A stretch of DNA of 64,000 bases from Rhyacophila brunnea (taxonomy: Eukaryota > Arthropoda > Insecta > Trichoptera > Rhyacophilidae): positions 310,001-374,000 of the forward strand of contig JAGYXB010001862.1 of the NCBI GenBank assembly GCA_022495005.1, written 5' to 3'. Each line of letters starts with the position of its first letter. Position 1 is the first letter of the stretch. Shown one piece after another: positions 11,935 to 23,313 of this stretch. Made by a program: the position numbers and the translations under genes. The notes below the pieces were generated by a model. The model was not told the origin of the DNA. It saw nothing but the letters and a program-made list of their open reading frames with translations, and made no database searches.

Positions 11935-13319
11935 ATTTTAATAATAAATATGATCATAAAATATAATGTAATAATAAAGTAACTGTGGACATAAATAAGT
12001 AACAAATTCAGATTTTTTTTACAATTCTAAGTTTATCTTTGACTTAAAAAAATTTTCTTTTTAATGTTTTCAAATAAGTATATATTTATTAATTACTTAA
12101 TACAGTTGAAATTGTAAATTATCAAAAAAATGTCTCAAATTGCAAGCTTCGTATTTTTCCGCTAAGTGCCTCTGGTGGTATAAGCATCCCCCTTAACAGC
12201 CTATCTCCACCCTTTGCTAGTGTCATTCTAAAATAGGTAAACCTATAGTATACATATTTTGGTTTACGTCCAGGCTAATATAAATATTTATTTTTTCGCG
12301 CAGCCAACTACGGTGGTATTTCGCCCGATTTCGGCTTTATTACAGCACCGTATCAAAACCTGACGACTGCACTAAATAAATTATATTGTTTGTAAATTTG
12401 ACACTTGTGTGATATCTCCGCGATTCGTTTTGTATGAGGAAGGTTCTGCTAATAAACCTATTCAATATTAAAAGTACCTAGCTGTGTGAATTAAAGTGTA
12501 CAACAAAGTATGAGCTAATGTAATCCATATATTTATTCAAAAACAGTGGCAAGACGATAACCCGGGGATGAGCACAAGTCTACCATAACTCAACCGACAG
12601 CCGTCAACTTACATAAACATATTAGTCAAAAGCTACACGCACTTAGCAGGCTCGCGCGTGCGCACAGATGTCAACACCTTTAACCCGTACACCGAATTAT
12701 AAACACAAACTGTCTGCCAAGACATCATAATATTTCACGCCGCATGATATGTGTAGTTAAGACTGTTAGTGATGTTTTAAATGTATTTAACGCAGTGTGT
12801 TCTATGTCATTTTATCATACTAAAGGGTGTTCAATGTTGATATTGATCTTGTCAAAACCGAAATGGAAAGCCGGAGATACAAAAGTATGATAGTTCTAAC
12901 TTTATATCTTTGTGTATACCTAAATATATCAATATTTATTTATTATTGTGTAGCTCTGTGCCTTTTGAGAATTGGATTTAGCTATTCTCTGAGTGTGCAC
13001 ATAGGTACAAGGGACTAAATCAATTTCCACGAAAAAGCGTGAGTAAATAATTCATCTTAGCAATACCTACCAATCTTTTACATTAGATAGGTAGATACCT
13101 ACTTTAATTGTAATTAAGTAATTAGAATGCATAATAATAAAACATAATTACCAAATACTATCATCATTATTATAGTTATATTATTCGCGGAAATTAATAA
13201 ATTTAAAATACGGTTTTGATCTAATTTTTCATTTTAACCAGGCAGCATGACGTTGAGTAAATTTTGTTAAAATATAATATGTTTTTTTAATAAGAGGGCC
13301 CGGACACGGCGCCTTCAAG
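11935..13319. other. AT-rich non-coding stretch with a MITE fragment
   Basis: A CTTAACAGCCTATCTCCACCC word at 12192-12212 matches the right end of the element at 51287-51706, so a fragment of that family lies here. A GC-richer patch at about 12590-12710 has no recognised content. The open frame at 12827-13018 is not recognisable. Confidence 0.5.
12190..12222 (+). mobile_element. MITE right-end fragment
   Basis: CTTAACAGCCTATCTCCACCCTTTGCTAGTG aligns with CTTAACAGCCTACCTCCACCCTTCGCCACGG at 51676-51706. No left end was found. Confidence 0.45.
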
Positions 13320-13715
13320 AATCCCTGTCGCTTGCCAGCCTTCATGAGTTATTCTAGATCATATCAGCATCCCGTAGTTTCGCCGTATACACTCTATAGA
13401 TGGATTTAACGGCTTTCCAGGATGCCGGAATCCGGTTGGCTTGAAGAACAGGCAAGCCAGGTTGATGTTCTGTTGTAGCGTCTGCAGCACGTGGCCAAAC
13501 CAGGTCCAACATCGCCTATTCACTCAGCGTGATGAGAGGCTGCTTGTTTCGTTCTCGTATTTCCTCGTTACTCCTGTAAATCTATTCTCAAAGCTCAGTA
13601 TACGGTTATTCTCAACCTTCGTAAGGTGATATGATTCGCTCCCGCAAAGCAGAACCGTCAGAATGCAAGCGTCAAATATGCGGCATTTAGTATTAACTGA
13701 GTTTACAGTCATGAG

Positions 13716-14377
13716 TAGGGAATCCAATCCCGAGCCAAAATCTTGATCCCGGGATTTCGGGATTACAATTTGACGATCCCGGGATTGGCTTTTTTTCAAT
13801 AGTTAATATAAAAAAAATATATATACACAAATAATACGTTGATAAAATCGGTCAAAAATAAATCTAGTATAATTTATACTATTTAAGACATTTATTGTTA
13901 ATATTGTGTAAGTTCAATCTATGTGTACTTGCCAGACCCAGGATTCGAACCTGGGACCCACGGCGTTATAGTCTAAGTGGCTGACATTCATTTCTCGTAA
14001 AAAAACACAATCTCTCGATACAAACCTCTACTCTATGGAGACACATATGACCCTATTAGGATCGAACATGGCCGAAAGAAGAAAAGAAGTTCAATCTTGG
14101 AAATACGTAGGTTTAATGGAGTAAATAATATTGTTATATAAATAATAATGTGAAAGTTAAACAGTTTTATTTATTTATGAAAAGATAATATAATAAGATT
14201 ATTTCTAATGTATTTATATGTTATTAAAAGTATTTTTTCTGTTAAATTTTCGTTTTTATTTTATTTTCCATAAAAATTGATAAAAAAAATCAATCCCGAA
14301 AGTTTCAGGATTATGTTTACCAATCTCGGATTCATCGGTATCGAAAATAGTTCGGGATCCCGGGATTGGAATCCCTA
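13716..14377. mobile_element. hAT-like MITE with perfect 8-bp target duplication
   Basis: The ends are TAGGGAATCCAATCCCG and CGGGATTGGAATCCCTA, inverted copies with one mismatch, flanked by GTCATGAG at 13708-13715 and again at 14378-14385. An exact 8-bp duplication and TAGGG/CAGGG-type ends are usual for the hAT superfamily. More CCCGGGATT and CGGGATT words lie just inside both ends. No transposase remnant. A SINE sits inside it (13921-14086). The element is inserted in an antisense LINE tail. Confidence 0.88.
13921..14086 (+). mobile_element. SINE family A copy with 5' inversion
   Basis: The right part (about 13970-14086) matches the tail of the full-length copies at 41335 and 46889 in plus orientation: GGCTGACATTCATTTCTCGTAAAA through CCTATTAGGATCGAACATGG. 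The left part (13921-13970) is the tRNA-like head in the opposite orientation, with box B visible as GGATTCGAACC. Both parts are enclosed in one 11-bp duplication, AAGTTCAATCT, at 13910-13920 and 14087-14097. The inversion therefore arose during insertion. The box A end and middle of the SINE are missing. Confidence 0.9.
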
Positions 14378-14460
14378 GTCATGAGTAGGTACCGGAAACT
14401 CCGCATCGAGTTGAATGTTGCTTCAGCCATTCCAATTCGGTTAGCAGATATTCTACATTT

Positions 14461-15469
14461 AGTGAAAAAACGCTGTAATTTTTCAAAGGTAGGTACATAA
14501 TTTATTACCTATTGAGGTATCCAAGACTTAATCAAAAGTTCCATAATATTTTTAATAGGTAGGTAGGTACTGTAAAATATTCGTGGTAGGTGAAATTTCA
14601 TTTCAAGTTATACAGTGTTGTAGAAAGTTAGATGTAGCAAAATACTCCACCGTTAGAAAATTAAATTACATTTCCCACACCCGTTAAACACCGAGTAAGA
14701 AGGTCGTATTAGTACATACATCATAACTTCATACAGGCGCTAGCTAAATGAGTGATAACTGCTAGACATAACCAAGTTAAAGTAAGTTATAAGTAAGTTA
14801 GTTTGTCTTCTACATCTTGTGGGGCGGTTTTGTGATGAATGCTGCGGTAAGCAGTTTCACAGTCGCGATCTAAGTGCGTCATATGTCATACTCATTATGC
14901 TCATTTAGAGTGACGGGGGTGTACTATATGACAGGAGCGATAACAGTAAAGCCGCCTACACATATGGGCGGCTTCCGACTCTCTTATCTTTTGAAATATG
15001 AACATCCGCGATTCACCCCATTTCATATTTTGATTTATATGTATGTATATTTATCTCGTATATTAGAGGGTGCATTCAAGATAAGTGGACAATGTTTCAT
15101 TACAAAACAGCTGTGGAATGAACAGGCATTTATAGATAAGTTGGTAATGGTACATATTATTAATAATTGAACTGGCTTCTAAGTGGTAAAACTCTATTAT
15201 AATGGTTTCAAAACTATTAAAATGTAATACTGCTTATTTTAAAATCACATTATTTTTAATGGGTAGATATGTAGACAGGTACACGAAATAAATTATTTTT
15301 TAATAAAAATCTTTCAAATGCATAGAAAAATATAAATAATATTAGGTATACCCACAGAACAGATGAGTTCCCTGGGTATACCAATATTGGTATACCTAAG
15401 TATATAAAAGTCAAAATATGTTTGTGTGACTTCCTTTACCTACTTGGCCATAATTCTCATCTGCATATA
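14461..15469. other. Non-coding stretch with a short GC hairpin
   Basis: GCCGCC at 14951-14956 and GGGCGGC at 14966-14972 form a compact hairpin in otherwise AT-rich DNA. A 57-bp imperfect palindrome around GGTATACC lies at 15343-15399. The open frame at 14874-15170 has no recognisable domain. Confidence 0.5.
15343..15399. repeat. Short palindrome with TTAGGTATACCC / GGGTATACCAAT ends
   Basis: TTAGGTATACCC at the left is mirrored by GGGTATACC and again GGTATACCTAA at the right. About 20 nt separate the first pair. It may be a tiny foldback or the core of a larger eroded one. Confidence 0.55.
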
Positions 15470-16239
15470 AATAATTACATGATAAAAAGAACTTTTTATA
15501 TACAACATTTTTAAATTTTCTGTTGAATCATATAAACTTGACTTGCTAGCTTAAACGATCAAAAAAAAATTGTACTTGGTAGAAATAATACTGAAATGTC
15601 ATTTTAACGTTCATATTGATTTCCATAGTAACGCACGTATATATTAATAATTTAGTTTCTAGAAACCGAGACCCCTAGCAACCAATAATAGTGGATTGGA
15701 TTACGGATTTCTACCGAAATAACTTTTCACGCAAAACAGAATTAACTGAAAATGATTTCAATTCTACTTAAAGATGGCTAAAAGTATTTAAAAAATGCAT
15801 AGGCATCGTGTTCTGATATATTCAAAAAGTTTCAAATGTCTAGCTAGTCGGGAAGTTAGATAAAAATCGATTGCATGATTTGTATTTATATTAGCCATCT
15901 TTAAGTAGAATTGAATTCATTTTCAGTTAATTCTGTTTTGTATGAAAATTTATTTCGGAAGAAATCCGTAATCCAATCCACTATTATTGGTTGCTAAGGA
16001 GGTGGTCCCAGCAACTAAATTATTAATATATACGTGCGTTACTATGGAAATCAAAATGACATTTCAGTATTCTATATGTGTTTGTTTGTTGCAAAATAAC
16101 AACAAAATGATTTGTTGACAATTGCCTTATTTTTCTTAAATTATTAATACATAGAATTGTCAAGTTTATATGATTCAGCAGAAAATTTAAAAACGTGGTA
16201 TATTAAAAGTTCTTTTTATCTTATAATTATGTAATTATT
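15470..16239. mobile_element. Long foldback element, arms over 300 bp
   Basis: The left arm 15470-15780 and right arm 15892-16239 are nearly complete inverted copies. For example, CTTAAAGATGGCTA at the left faces TAGCCATCTTTAAG at the right, and CAATAATAGTGGATTGGATT faces AATCCAATCCACTATTATTG. About 111 nt of unrelated sequence separate the arms. Small unpaired insertions, such as the segment near 16080-16140, occur. No open frame of note. Transcribed from either side, it would form a long double-stranded hairpin. Confidence 0.9.
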
Positions 16240-16245
16240 TTTGTT

Positions 16246-17606
16246 TTGTAAAGAACATCGATCAATGAAGCGTTTGTGCGAAGCCGGGTAGGTACTTCAG
16301 CCAGTTAACAGTACCTACTTATTTAGTAAATGATATCTACCAATTAATTCTACTATGAATGCTAATTTATAATTCATTAAAAGTACTTAGCTACAATTTT
16401 ATATGCAGGTAGTCTTATGAAGTTATATGTAGGTACCCATATCATATTCGCGATTCATAAGTTGTTCATTGTGAGTTAGGTACCTACCTACTAGGGATTC
16501 TGATAATCATCCCAGGCAGGACTATTGATCCCTTAATATCGGGATTATTATTTTTAATTCCAATAATTATGACATTTTTGTAAAAAAAAGGCCTATTAAT
16601 AATGTGCAATCGATTGTGCAAGCGAGATTACCTAGTAGGTAGCTGTCTATTTTTATTTAAATAATAATACTGGTTAGTAGTTTATAATAACAGCATTAAT
16701 GTAAGGTTAGTACATCCTCGTATTAAGCCAATAAAATATGTAGATATTTTATATGTACAATCAATGAACATATTTTACGGTATAATAAAGGAATGGTTAT
16801 ATTATGTTTCTTGTTCATGTCAAACCTTTCCATGGCGTCACATAAATAAATTTGATAGAATAACTATATTTTGGAAAGACAGATAATGCATTAACGAGTT
16901 AAAAGCATTCTAAACTGTAGCACGACCATTTGATTAGCCACGAGGCTAATTTACTTTTGAAGGTAGCGTGTGATCCCGTAACCTGTTACACACCAATCAA
17001 CCGTTTAAGTACCCATACCATTAAACACAGGGAGTATAAAATGGAAATAAAACTCGACCCAAATTTAAAGTGGCTATATTATATGCTTTAGCGTTTCGAT
17101 TAATTAAACGAAAGAGATACATAAAAGCAATATTTTTATTGTTTCCTGTCACTGTTGATCATTGTTGTGGGTAACAAAAACAAAAAGCTAAAATGACTTT
17201 TTTAAAAGCTTCGTTTGTACAAACTCAAATAAACTTTTATAGAACATTTTTTGTATAATATGTACTTGCATTGCATTTGTATTAATGTATTTAAGTGCCT
17301 AGTTGTAGTCGAGTTCAATTAAGATTAATAATTCAAAATCGAGTGAAAATTCATATGTTATTAATTAATATATGTTACGTCAACACACGTTGATGGAAAG
17401 CGAAACAGATCTCATACAATGACGACAATGGTCTAATTAAAAATAATATATAATAATATAAATAAATAAAGAAAAGAAAAGAACAAGGTAAAATCTTTAC
17501 ATATCTGCGTAAGAAGTAAGCTTTTATTACGTTTGTAGACACCTATCTTCAATTATTGTTATTGTTCATAATACATTTTGATAGGTACTCATGATCCATA
17601 ATAATA
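16246..17606. other. AT-rich non-coding stretch
   Basis: No gene recognised. CTAGGGATTCTGATAATCATCCC at 16492-16514 loosely resembles the end of the hAT-like MITE at 13716 but has no partner. Confidence 0.55.
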
Positions 17607-17700
17607 TTATTATTGGGTATTAATACTTTCGACCGAAGGTACTTGATAGAATTTGAATTTTAATTTTAATGGATTCAAGCTCTGTACTATTCCATTTAAG

Positions 17701-17755
17701 TCGTTTCTCGCGATCCGGGTTTCGCCTTTCGGCATCTTCAGGTGTCGTGTACACT
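17701..17755 (-). ncRNA. Hammerhead-ribozyme-like motif, left arm
   Basis: On the minus strand the order is CTGAAGA (17741-17735), a GCC-GAAA-GGC hairpin, GAAAC (17723-17719), CCGG and ATC. This matches the hammerhead core CUGANGA - stem II - GAAA - short stem III - UH, with a minimal stem III as seen in Penelope-like and retrozyme hammerheads. Weak points: an extra U before stem II, the 3' strand of stem III ends GAU where GGU would pair better, and stem I is short. Confidence 0.4.
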
Positions 17756-17964
17756 CACCAATAGTAAGATAGGGTTTTTACTAATTAGGTTTTTACTGAC
17801 AATTCAACTATTCATAATTTGTTTGTTGTATTTTTTTCTCTTTTTTTTGTAACCTCTGACTAGATAGGTAGGTAATGGAGTTTTTACCTACTCTATTGTA
17901 TTGATTTACTATATAAGGTAGAGTTAAGAGTTTTCGTTGTCAGTGTGTGTTTCCCTTTGGTGAG

Positions 17965-18025
17965 TGTACACGACGCCTGAAGATGCCGAAAGGCGAAACC
18001 CGGGTCGTGAGAAACGACATAAATG
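17965..18025 (+). ncRNA. Hammerhead-ribozyme-like motif, right arm
   Basis: CTGAAGA (17977-17983), stem II GCC-GAAA-GGC, GAAAC (17995-17999), CCGG loop and GTC (18004-18006) occur in the order of a type I hammerhead with a two-base-pair stem III. Cleavage would be after C18006. Stem I shows only about three consecutive pairs next to the core, and one extra U precedes stem II, so activity is uncertain. The motif is preserved in both arms of the foldback. Confidence 0.45.
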
Positions 18026-18073
18026 GAATAGTACTACAGAGCTTGAATCCATTAGAATTTATTATTGGGTATT

Positions 18074-19888
18074 TAGCTATATGAGTTTTTTTTTATATAA
18101 ACCTAACTAGTAACTAATTGGATACGAGAAATACTAAAACATGTTCATATTTAAATGATATTATAATGATTTTCCCTTTATTCTATTGCTAGGTATTTAA
18201 GTTAACACTTTAGCATAATAGGTGATTGAAAGGAATCAGATTTACAGAAGGTATGCATCTTTATACTATTTTAGTTATATTCAACTTGAATCAATAGTAA
18301 CTAAAATAATAAGCTAACAACGACGTAAAGACGTGAATCCAAATTAGTAATACCTATATATCTTTATGCAATGTAGGTAGGTACTGTAGGTAGAGTTAAT
18401 TTCTCATGGGAATAATTTCTAGCTTGATATAAGGCACTTTAAATGTCATTAAATTTTAAACATCGTTTGTATAGAAATGTATTATATAGAAATCCATACC
18501 TACTTACTATTATATTACAGGTATGCCAGTATTTGAGAAGGTACCTAAATTAGTTGCATCCCAATTTGTAGAAATAAGCTTACATGTCGTTTAATCGAGT
18601 ACCCTTATAAATAATAGTGTAGGAGGTACCTACTACGTAATTAATATTTAATATCAAAATAGTTTTTATTAACTCAACCAAAACCAGGACATATTTCTGT
18701 ATTCGGTTCCACTTTGCTAGCAACTTGAGTTATAGGTACTAGATTATTTATTTGTTATGATGTCACTCATAAAGTCCTTTGGAGAGACTACCGCGCTGTA
18801 TGCAAGAATACTTTTTACGCGTCGCGTTAACTACATATTATTATCTACTACAAAATTACGACCGTTATTTTCAACGGTGAATCAGATGGATTTAGGTTCT
18901 ACTGGTGCTTTCATAATGATACTGTCTTGATAATATTATTTTGAATTATTGTGACGGTGTTTTTGTTTGAATAAATGTCTTTGCTATTGCCTATATTCTT
19001 CCGCCATATGATTGAATTAAATATGAATAATAAGTGCGTTCATACACACACAAATACTGTAATTGCTAGACTAAGCCAGATAAAGATAGTAATAAAATAT
19101 TAGTGAGCTAAATAAATATCTATAAATTTTACTTCCCCCAGAATCGACCAATCAATACTTACTTTCAATTTGAACTTCATCATTTTTTAATACTAGCTTT
19201 TTTAAGTCGTATTTTAAGTATACGCTATAATGTTAACCGGTTTTAATTAATATTATTCTAATCAATTAATGCTACCGAGGCAATAAAAATATAACAGGAA
19301 ATAATAAAGAGATAAAATCTATAAAACAATAAAAACATGAGTAGCACTTATTAAAAAAACTCTCCCGGATATAATAGGCATGAAGGTAGCTAACTTTATT
19401 TTCATATCGAAATGTTATTACGTTTAATGCTTAACATTAAATTTATATGAAACTTTCCCATCACCAACATCTAATTTTGCTCAGGAGATTATAATAATGC
19501 AAGATGTTACAGAATGTACATATTATATATCAATCGGTATAATTAGTTCGATATACCTATATAAAAGATCATAACAACAAAGTAATTACGAGGTATCAGC
19601 ATTCAATATATTATTGAATCGACTTCAGGTGATATTAGGTATAACTAGAAGTTTTAATATAATATGTGATAATAAAATTAGTTGTAATATTTATTTATCA
19701 AAATGTAAAAATATAGCAGGCTACTTGATGAGGGAAAATGTTCTGCCCGTGGGCCTTTTGGGTAAGGACGATGGTAACCCAGCGATGCGACTGCTCAAAT
19801 AGAAAAGAGAAAAGAGACGACGGAGACTCAAATACAATTTGTTATATACTAGTATTATAGGTACATACTGATTTATGATTATGATTCA
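18074..19888. other. AT-rich non-coding stretch
   Basis: No gene, RNA or repeat recognised. The open frame at 19614-19802 is not recognisable. Confidence 0.6.
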
Positions 19889-20095
19889 TGGAAATTTACA
19901 AAGTATCAGAGCAACCATATGCTGAACTTTGAGAACAGATGCTGGCAGCGAATATGGGGTGTGCGGTGTAATGATTTCAATAGTATCAAGGAGATAAGAG
20001 AGCAGACCATGTAGCCTCACATAATATGTAGGGCGAAGATGCAATGTTGGTCCTGGCTTGATAGCCACAAGAAAGTCTCAACCTGAACTGCATCC
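19889..20095 (+). pseudogene. LINE reverse-transcriptase tail, decayed
   Basis: The plus-strand frame from 19889 reads WKFTKYQSNHMLNFENRC, then WQRIWGVRCNDF and KEIREQT before a stop. In the next frame RAKMQCWSWLD follows. This is the familiar non-LTR order 'ETWxLTKxQxxxxLxFENRCLRRIxGIRWxD ... RRxLxWLGHVLR'. The remainder to about 20230 is too degraded to read. Compared with the copies at 11510 and 13320, the family differs in detail, so several LINE families are represented in this window. Confidence 0.7.
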
Positions 20096-20239
20096 TGGGA
20101 AAGCCGCTAATTAACATTCATGTGCATAGCTATATGGCGTAGCTACGGGATGTTAGCATGGCCTAAGAACTATAAAGCGATTCATAAAGGCACTGCGTGC
20201 TCCATCTTAGGAGTGGGCGTGGGCAAAAAAGATACAGTA

Positions 20240-22756
20240 AGTGTTAGCCCCTAGATCTGTTAAATATATTTTCATAATGTCATAAAAATGACTTTTGATT
20301 ACAATATTCTTCTCTAGGACTATTTAACGAGATTTATTATGGGTACATCTTTTACACAGAAAGCAGTGCGTTAAATCGGGAGTCTGTTCTAGGTACGAGT
20401 TTTTTTCAAGTCATTAGGTAAATTTAATTATGTATGATAACTAAATATAGTTGAGTCCTTTTGATTTCTCGCTATCGTGCTTCTGAGGCTGCCTACTGTA
20501 TTTATACGTATGAAAGCATTTTATATTAAGTAGTTTAGTATAGTTAGAATATACAAACTATAATAGAATTTGATGGAATTATTATCAAATCAAACTGGTT
20601 CGTACGTCTCGTTAGTAGCAATGGAGTGAAGACATATTTTATGATTGCTCCACAAATAAACCGACACGTCATAAAATTATAAACACACTGTAAAATTCGA
20701 TAAACAAACGCCTATTACAAAGATTTTAATAGGCGCTTAATAAAGCCCGGCCTCGCCAACCATCTGTGTGAAACATGGTCTTGTTTTGGCGGGATCGCGG
20801 GCAAAGCTGAAAGAGTAATAAAAAAAACATGGAGTGAAATACGCGGGAAAACTGTGCGCATGCGCGGCACGCGACCTGCAGGATTATCATATGAGAATAC
20901 TCTGACATGTGATATCTCTAAAGCACGATTAAAGCTCGTTAACTAAACTGTGTGAGCTTTTTTGTCATCAGGCATGTTCGCGCCATGTGTGTTTGGCGAC
21001 ACTTCATTAAAATCAAAACAGGAGGCACAAATCAAAAGATTTTTTTTCATAATCAATAAGCGAAATAAACATATTTTCATTAGCTTTTTAACGAATACTC
21101 TATTTTAGAAATTATGTGAGATACTAGCAGTAAAGTCCTCAAAAAAAGTGAAAAATCAAGATGCCGCTCCTTCCATTTTGTCTCAATTTGTATCAGGGTT
21201 CAAAATGACCGTTTCATAATATATAATATAGGTACCTACATAAAATTAGAATATAAATATGTTCATATTTTAGGAAAATTATTTAGTGTTTCGGTATATA
21301 AAATTTTCCATTTCTTGTACTGATTTGTTTGTGAATTCATATTACTTTTCCTATTATTATATTTTACTATTAAAAAATTTAAAACTTCAGACATACATAA
21401 TATCTTCTGTAGTTTTAAGTAGGTATCTATCAGCTATTGAGGCAAAAAAGTTACTCCTTTCTACGAAATAGTTGTTTCAATATTAGTGCATAATTTGTTT
21501 ACCCCCCCCCCCCTTCATCCCACACAATATCACTGGTTTCAAGAAATGTCCCTATATGTGTACATAAAGGGAAGAGCTACTCAGGTCGATAAAACTATGT
21601 AACTATTGGAGCAATCCAACCTAGGCCAACCACCACAGACACATTACAAAAAATCAGATGTCTTCACATAGAATGTTCTTATATTTTGATATTTAAATAT
21701 ATATATTACTGTACCTCTTTCCCATCGGTACTTGCTATTAAAAGTTAACACTTGCGTGCGTGGTAACCTTGGTCTTGGGTAACTGCTCCTGATACATTAC
21801 CAGACGTAAATAACTGCTGATGCTTCAGATCAAATATATCGCTATTAAATAACGTAAACGTCACTAGATAATTATGTTTTATTTAGGATATACATAACAT
21901 TTGTTTTAATCTGATGACTGGTGTCTACCATCCCTATGATGGAAAATGATAATATAATAATATACCTACTGACATGATAATAATATACTGATACTCCGAC
22001 CTTTTCTCACCTACGATTTATTGTAAAAGTAACAAAAGCTTCGTTTCAAAACCATTATAATTGAGTTCAACTTATAATATGTGCACTTATAGTATATACA
22101 GTCTCTGCACTTAATTTGTATTTATGTAAGTAGGTAAGTATATGAAAAAGTATTAAAATTCCATCAAAATAAAAATAAAACCAACTTATTATATTATTAA
22201 TTATTATATTATATATTATTATTATTAATACAAAATATTATAATATGCTACATCAAAAAGTAATCCAAATATACAAAAGTAATATCATTTCAAGTCTCAA
22301 CATTGTGATAGGAATGATTTATATTACATCATGTCGTTATTAGGCTCATTGAAGTCGGAGCGTAATGGCATGGGCGCGTGTCCCAGAATTGAATAATGTT
22401 ATTCCGCTAATGCCATTTCTGCTGACACTCGCCATATTTTCAACACTAATGATAGACTATTTCTACGATTAGGTACATAATAACAATATTTTGATAAATG
22501 TTTGACAGCTTCCTTCCTATGTAGGGGTGAGCGAGAAACATTTAGGTTACATACTAAGTACATGTGTTTATTATTGAATATTTTATTAGTATCAGTAATA
22601 TAACCGATGTTGATATCTATACCCATATGCGTTGCTTACCTATAACATAACTAATGTAATGTACTTGGAGTGACAGACCCTATGTTCTGAGGACGACTGC
22701 TCTGTCATTTTCTTTATCAGTTGGTGAATACAAATGTCCTGTATGAAACCGTTTAG
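20240..22756. other. Non-coding stretch with a GC-richer block and poly-C
   Basis: A GC-richer patch at about 20735-20900 (CGCGGG and GCATGCGC words) shows no recognisable product in its 60-codon minus frame. A run of 12 C lies at 21502-21513. The rest is AT-rich with no recognised feature. Confidence 0.55.
21502..21513 (+). repeat. Poly-C tract, 12 nt
   Basis: Uninterrupted C run in AT-rich DNA. Confidence 0.9.
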
Positions 22757-23310
22757 ATCAGTGTTAACCAACCGTCGGTCCAAAATAGTTGACCCCCATT
22801 TTAAAACGTAGTCCCCTTATGGAAGACGTCAATCGATATGCAATTGATAAGTCTAGATTCTAGAATAAGGAAAACAAATCGAGTTGTCTTTTGATGCCAC
22901 TTTGGTACTCAGACATAAAATACAAACATTTATAGTTATAAAGTCTTTAAATTGCCGTCCACATAAAAATTTTGACAAGGTACATAATATATTCATGTAT
23001 GAAGATTTTTTTCAGCTGTCATTAAAAAACGGATGGATGTCAATGCAGTGCTTCGTCTCTCCGAAACAACACTGTTGCCATGGTTATCAACTATTTTTAC
23101 TGATTATTTCAATTATCAATAGAATGTTCATGCTTTTTTTTTGTATTCGCAATCAGACTGTAATAAATCTTTATATATCTGTTATAAGATTTAAAATTTG
23201 TAAACAAAATACAATATTGATAATGGTTTTTTCAACGTTATTGGTTTCCGAAAATTTTCTCCCATTTTTACCAGTCCGCAGGTGTAAAGAGGTGGTTTAA
23301 TTTAAACCAT
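22757..23310 (+). other. Possible hAT end followed by an unrecognised 138-codon frame
   Basis: CAGTGTTAACCAACCGTCGGTCC at 22760 resembles hAT terminal sequences of the CAGTGNTTCTCAACC type, but no matching right end was found. The frame 22884-23300 is the longest in the window; it opens at a TTG, and contains hydrophobic stretches and no domain I know. It may be a chance frame or part of a ruined element. No claim of a gene. Confidence 0.2.
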
Positions 23311-23313
23311 ACG

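Larger units (their letters stand above)
13320..14460 (-). pseudogene. Antisense LINE reverse-transcriptase tail, split by a MITE
   Basis: Reading the minus strand from 14430 down gives AEATFNSMRSFRYL up to the MITE boundary. It resumes at 13707 with TVNSVNTKCRIFDACILTVL, LCGSESYHLTK and SFENRF. In a shifted frame WFGHVLQTLQQN follows, near 13490. These match the non-LTR pattern 'TKxxIFxACILxVLLYGSETWxLTK ... FxNRC ... LxWFGHVLR'. If the insertion 13716-14377 and one copy of its 8-bp duplication are ignored, the frame continues across the junction, so the LINE was there first. Later stops and shifts make it a relic. Clade not assigned. Confidence 0.75.
17622..18058 (+). mobile_element. Foldback with 15-bp target duplication, Penelope-like candidate
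   Basis: The body is flanked by TTATTATTGGGTATT at 17607-17621 and again at 18059-18073. The arms (about 17665-17765 and 17955-18055) are inverted copies carrying GAAGATGCCGAAAGGCGAAACCCGG and ACTATTCCATTTAAGTCGTTTCTCG-type words. A spacer of about 190 bp separates them. Variable-length duplications and inverted terminal copies with hammerhead motifs are features of Penelope-like retroelements, but no reverse transcriptase or GIY-YIG domain is present. It is therefore either a non-autonomous relative or another foldback type. A second copy in opposite orientation lies at 58888-59118. Confidence 0.6.

Noticed and set aside
14951..14972. GCCGCC/GGGCGGC hairpin as a transcription terminator
   Set aside because: Intrinsic terminators of this type are bacterial; the context is eukaryotic and no U-run follows.
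16492..16560. Second copy of the TAGGGATTCC hAT-like MITE
   Set aside because: Only about ten bases agree clearly and no opposite end or 8-bp duplication was found.
22884..23300. Longest open frame, 138 codons, as a gene
   Set aside because: It opens at TTG, has AT-driven composition with hydrophobic runs, and shows no known domain or neighbouring splice context.
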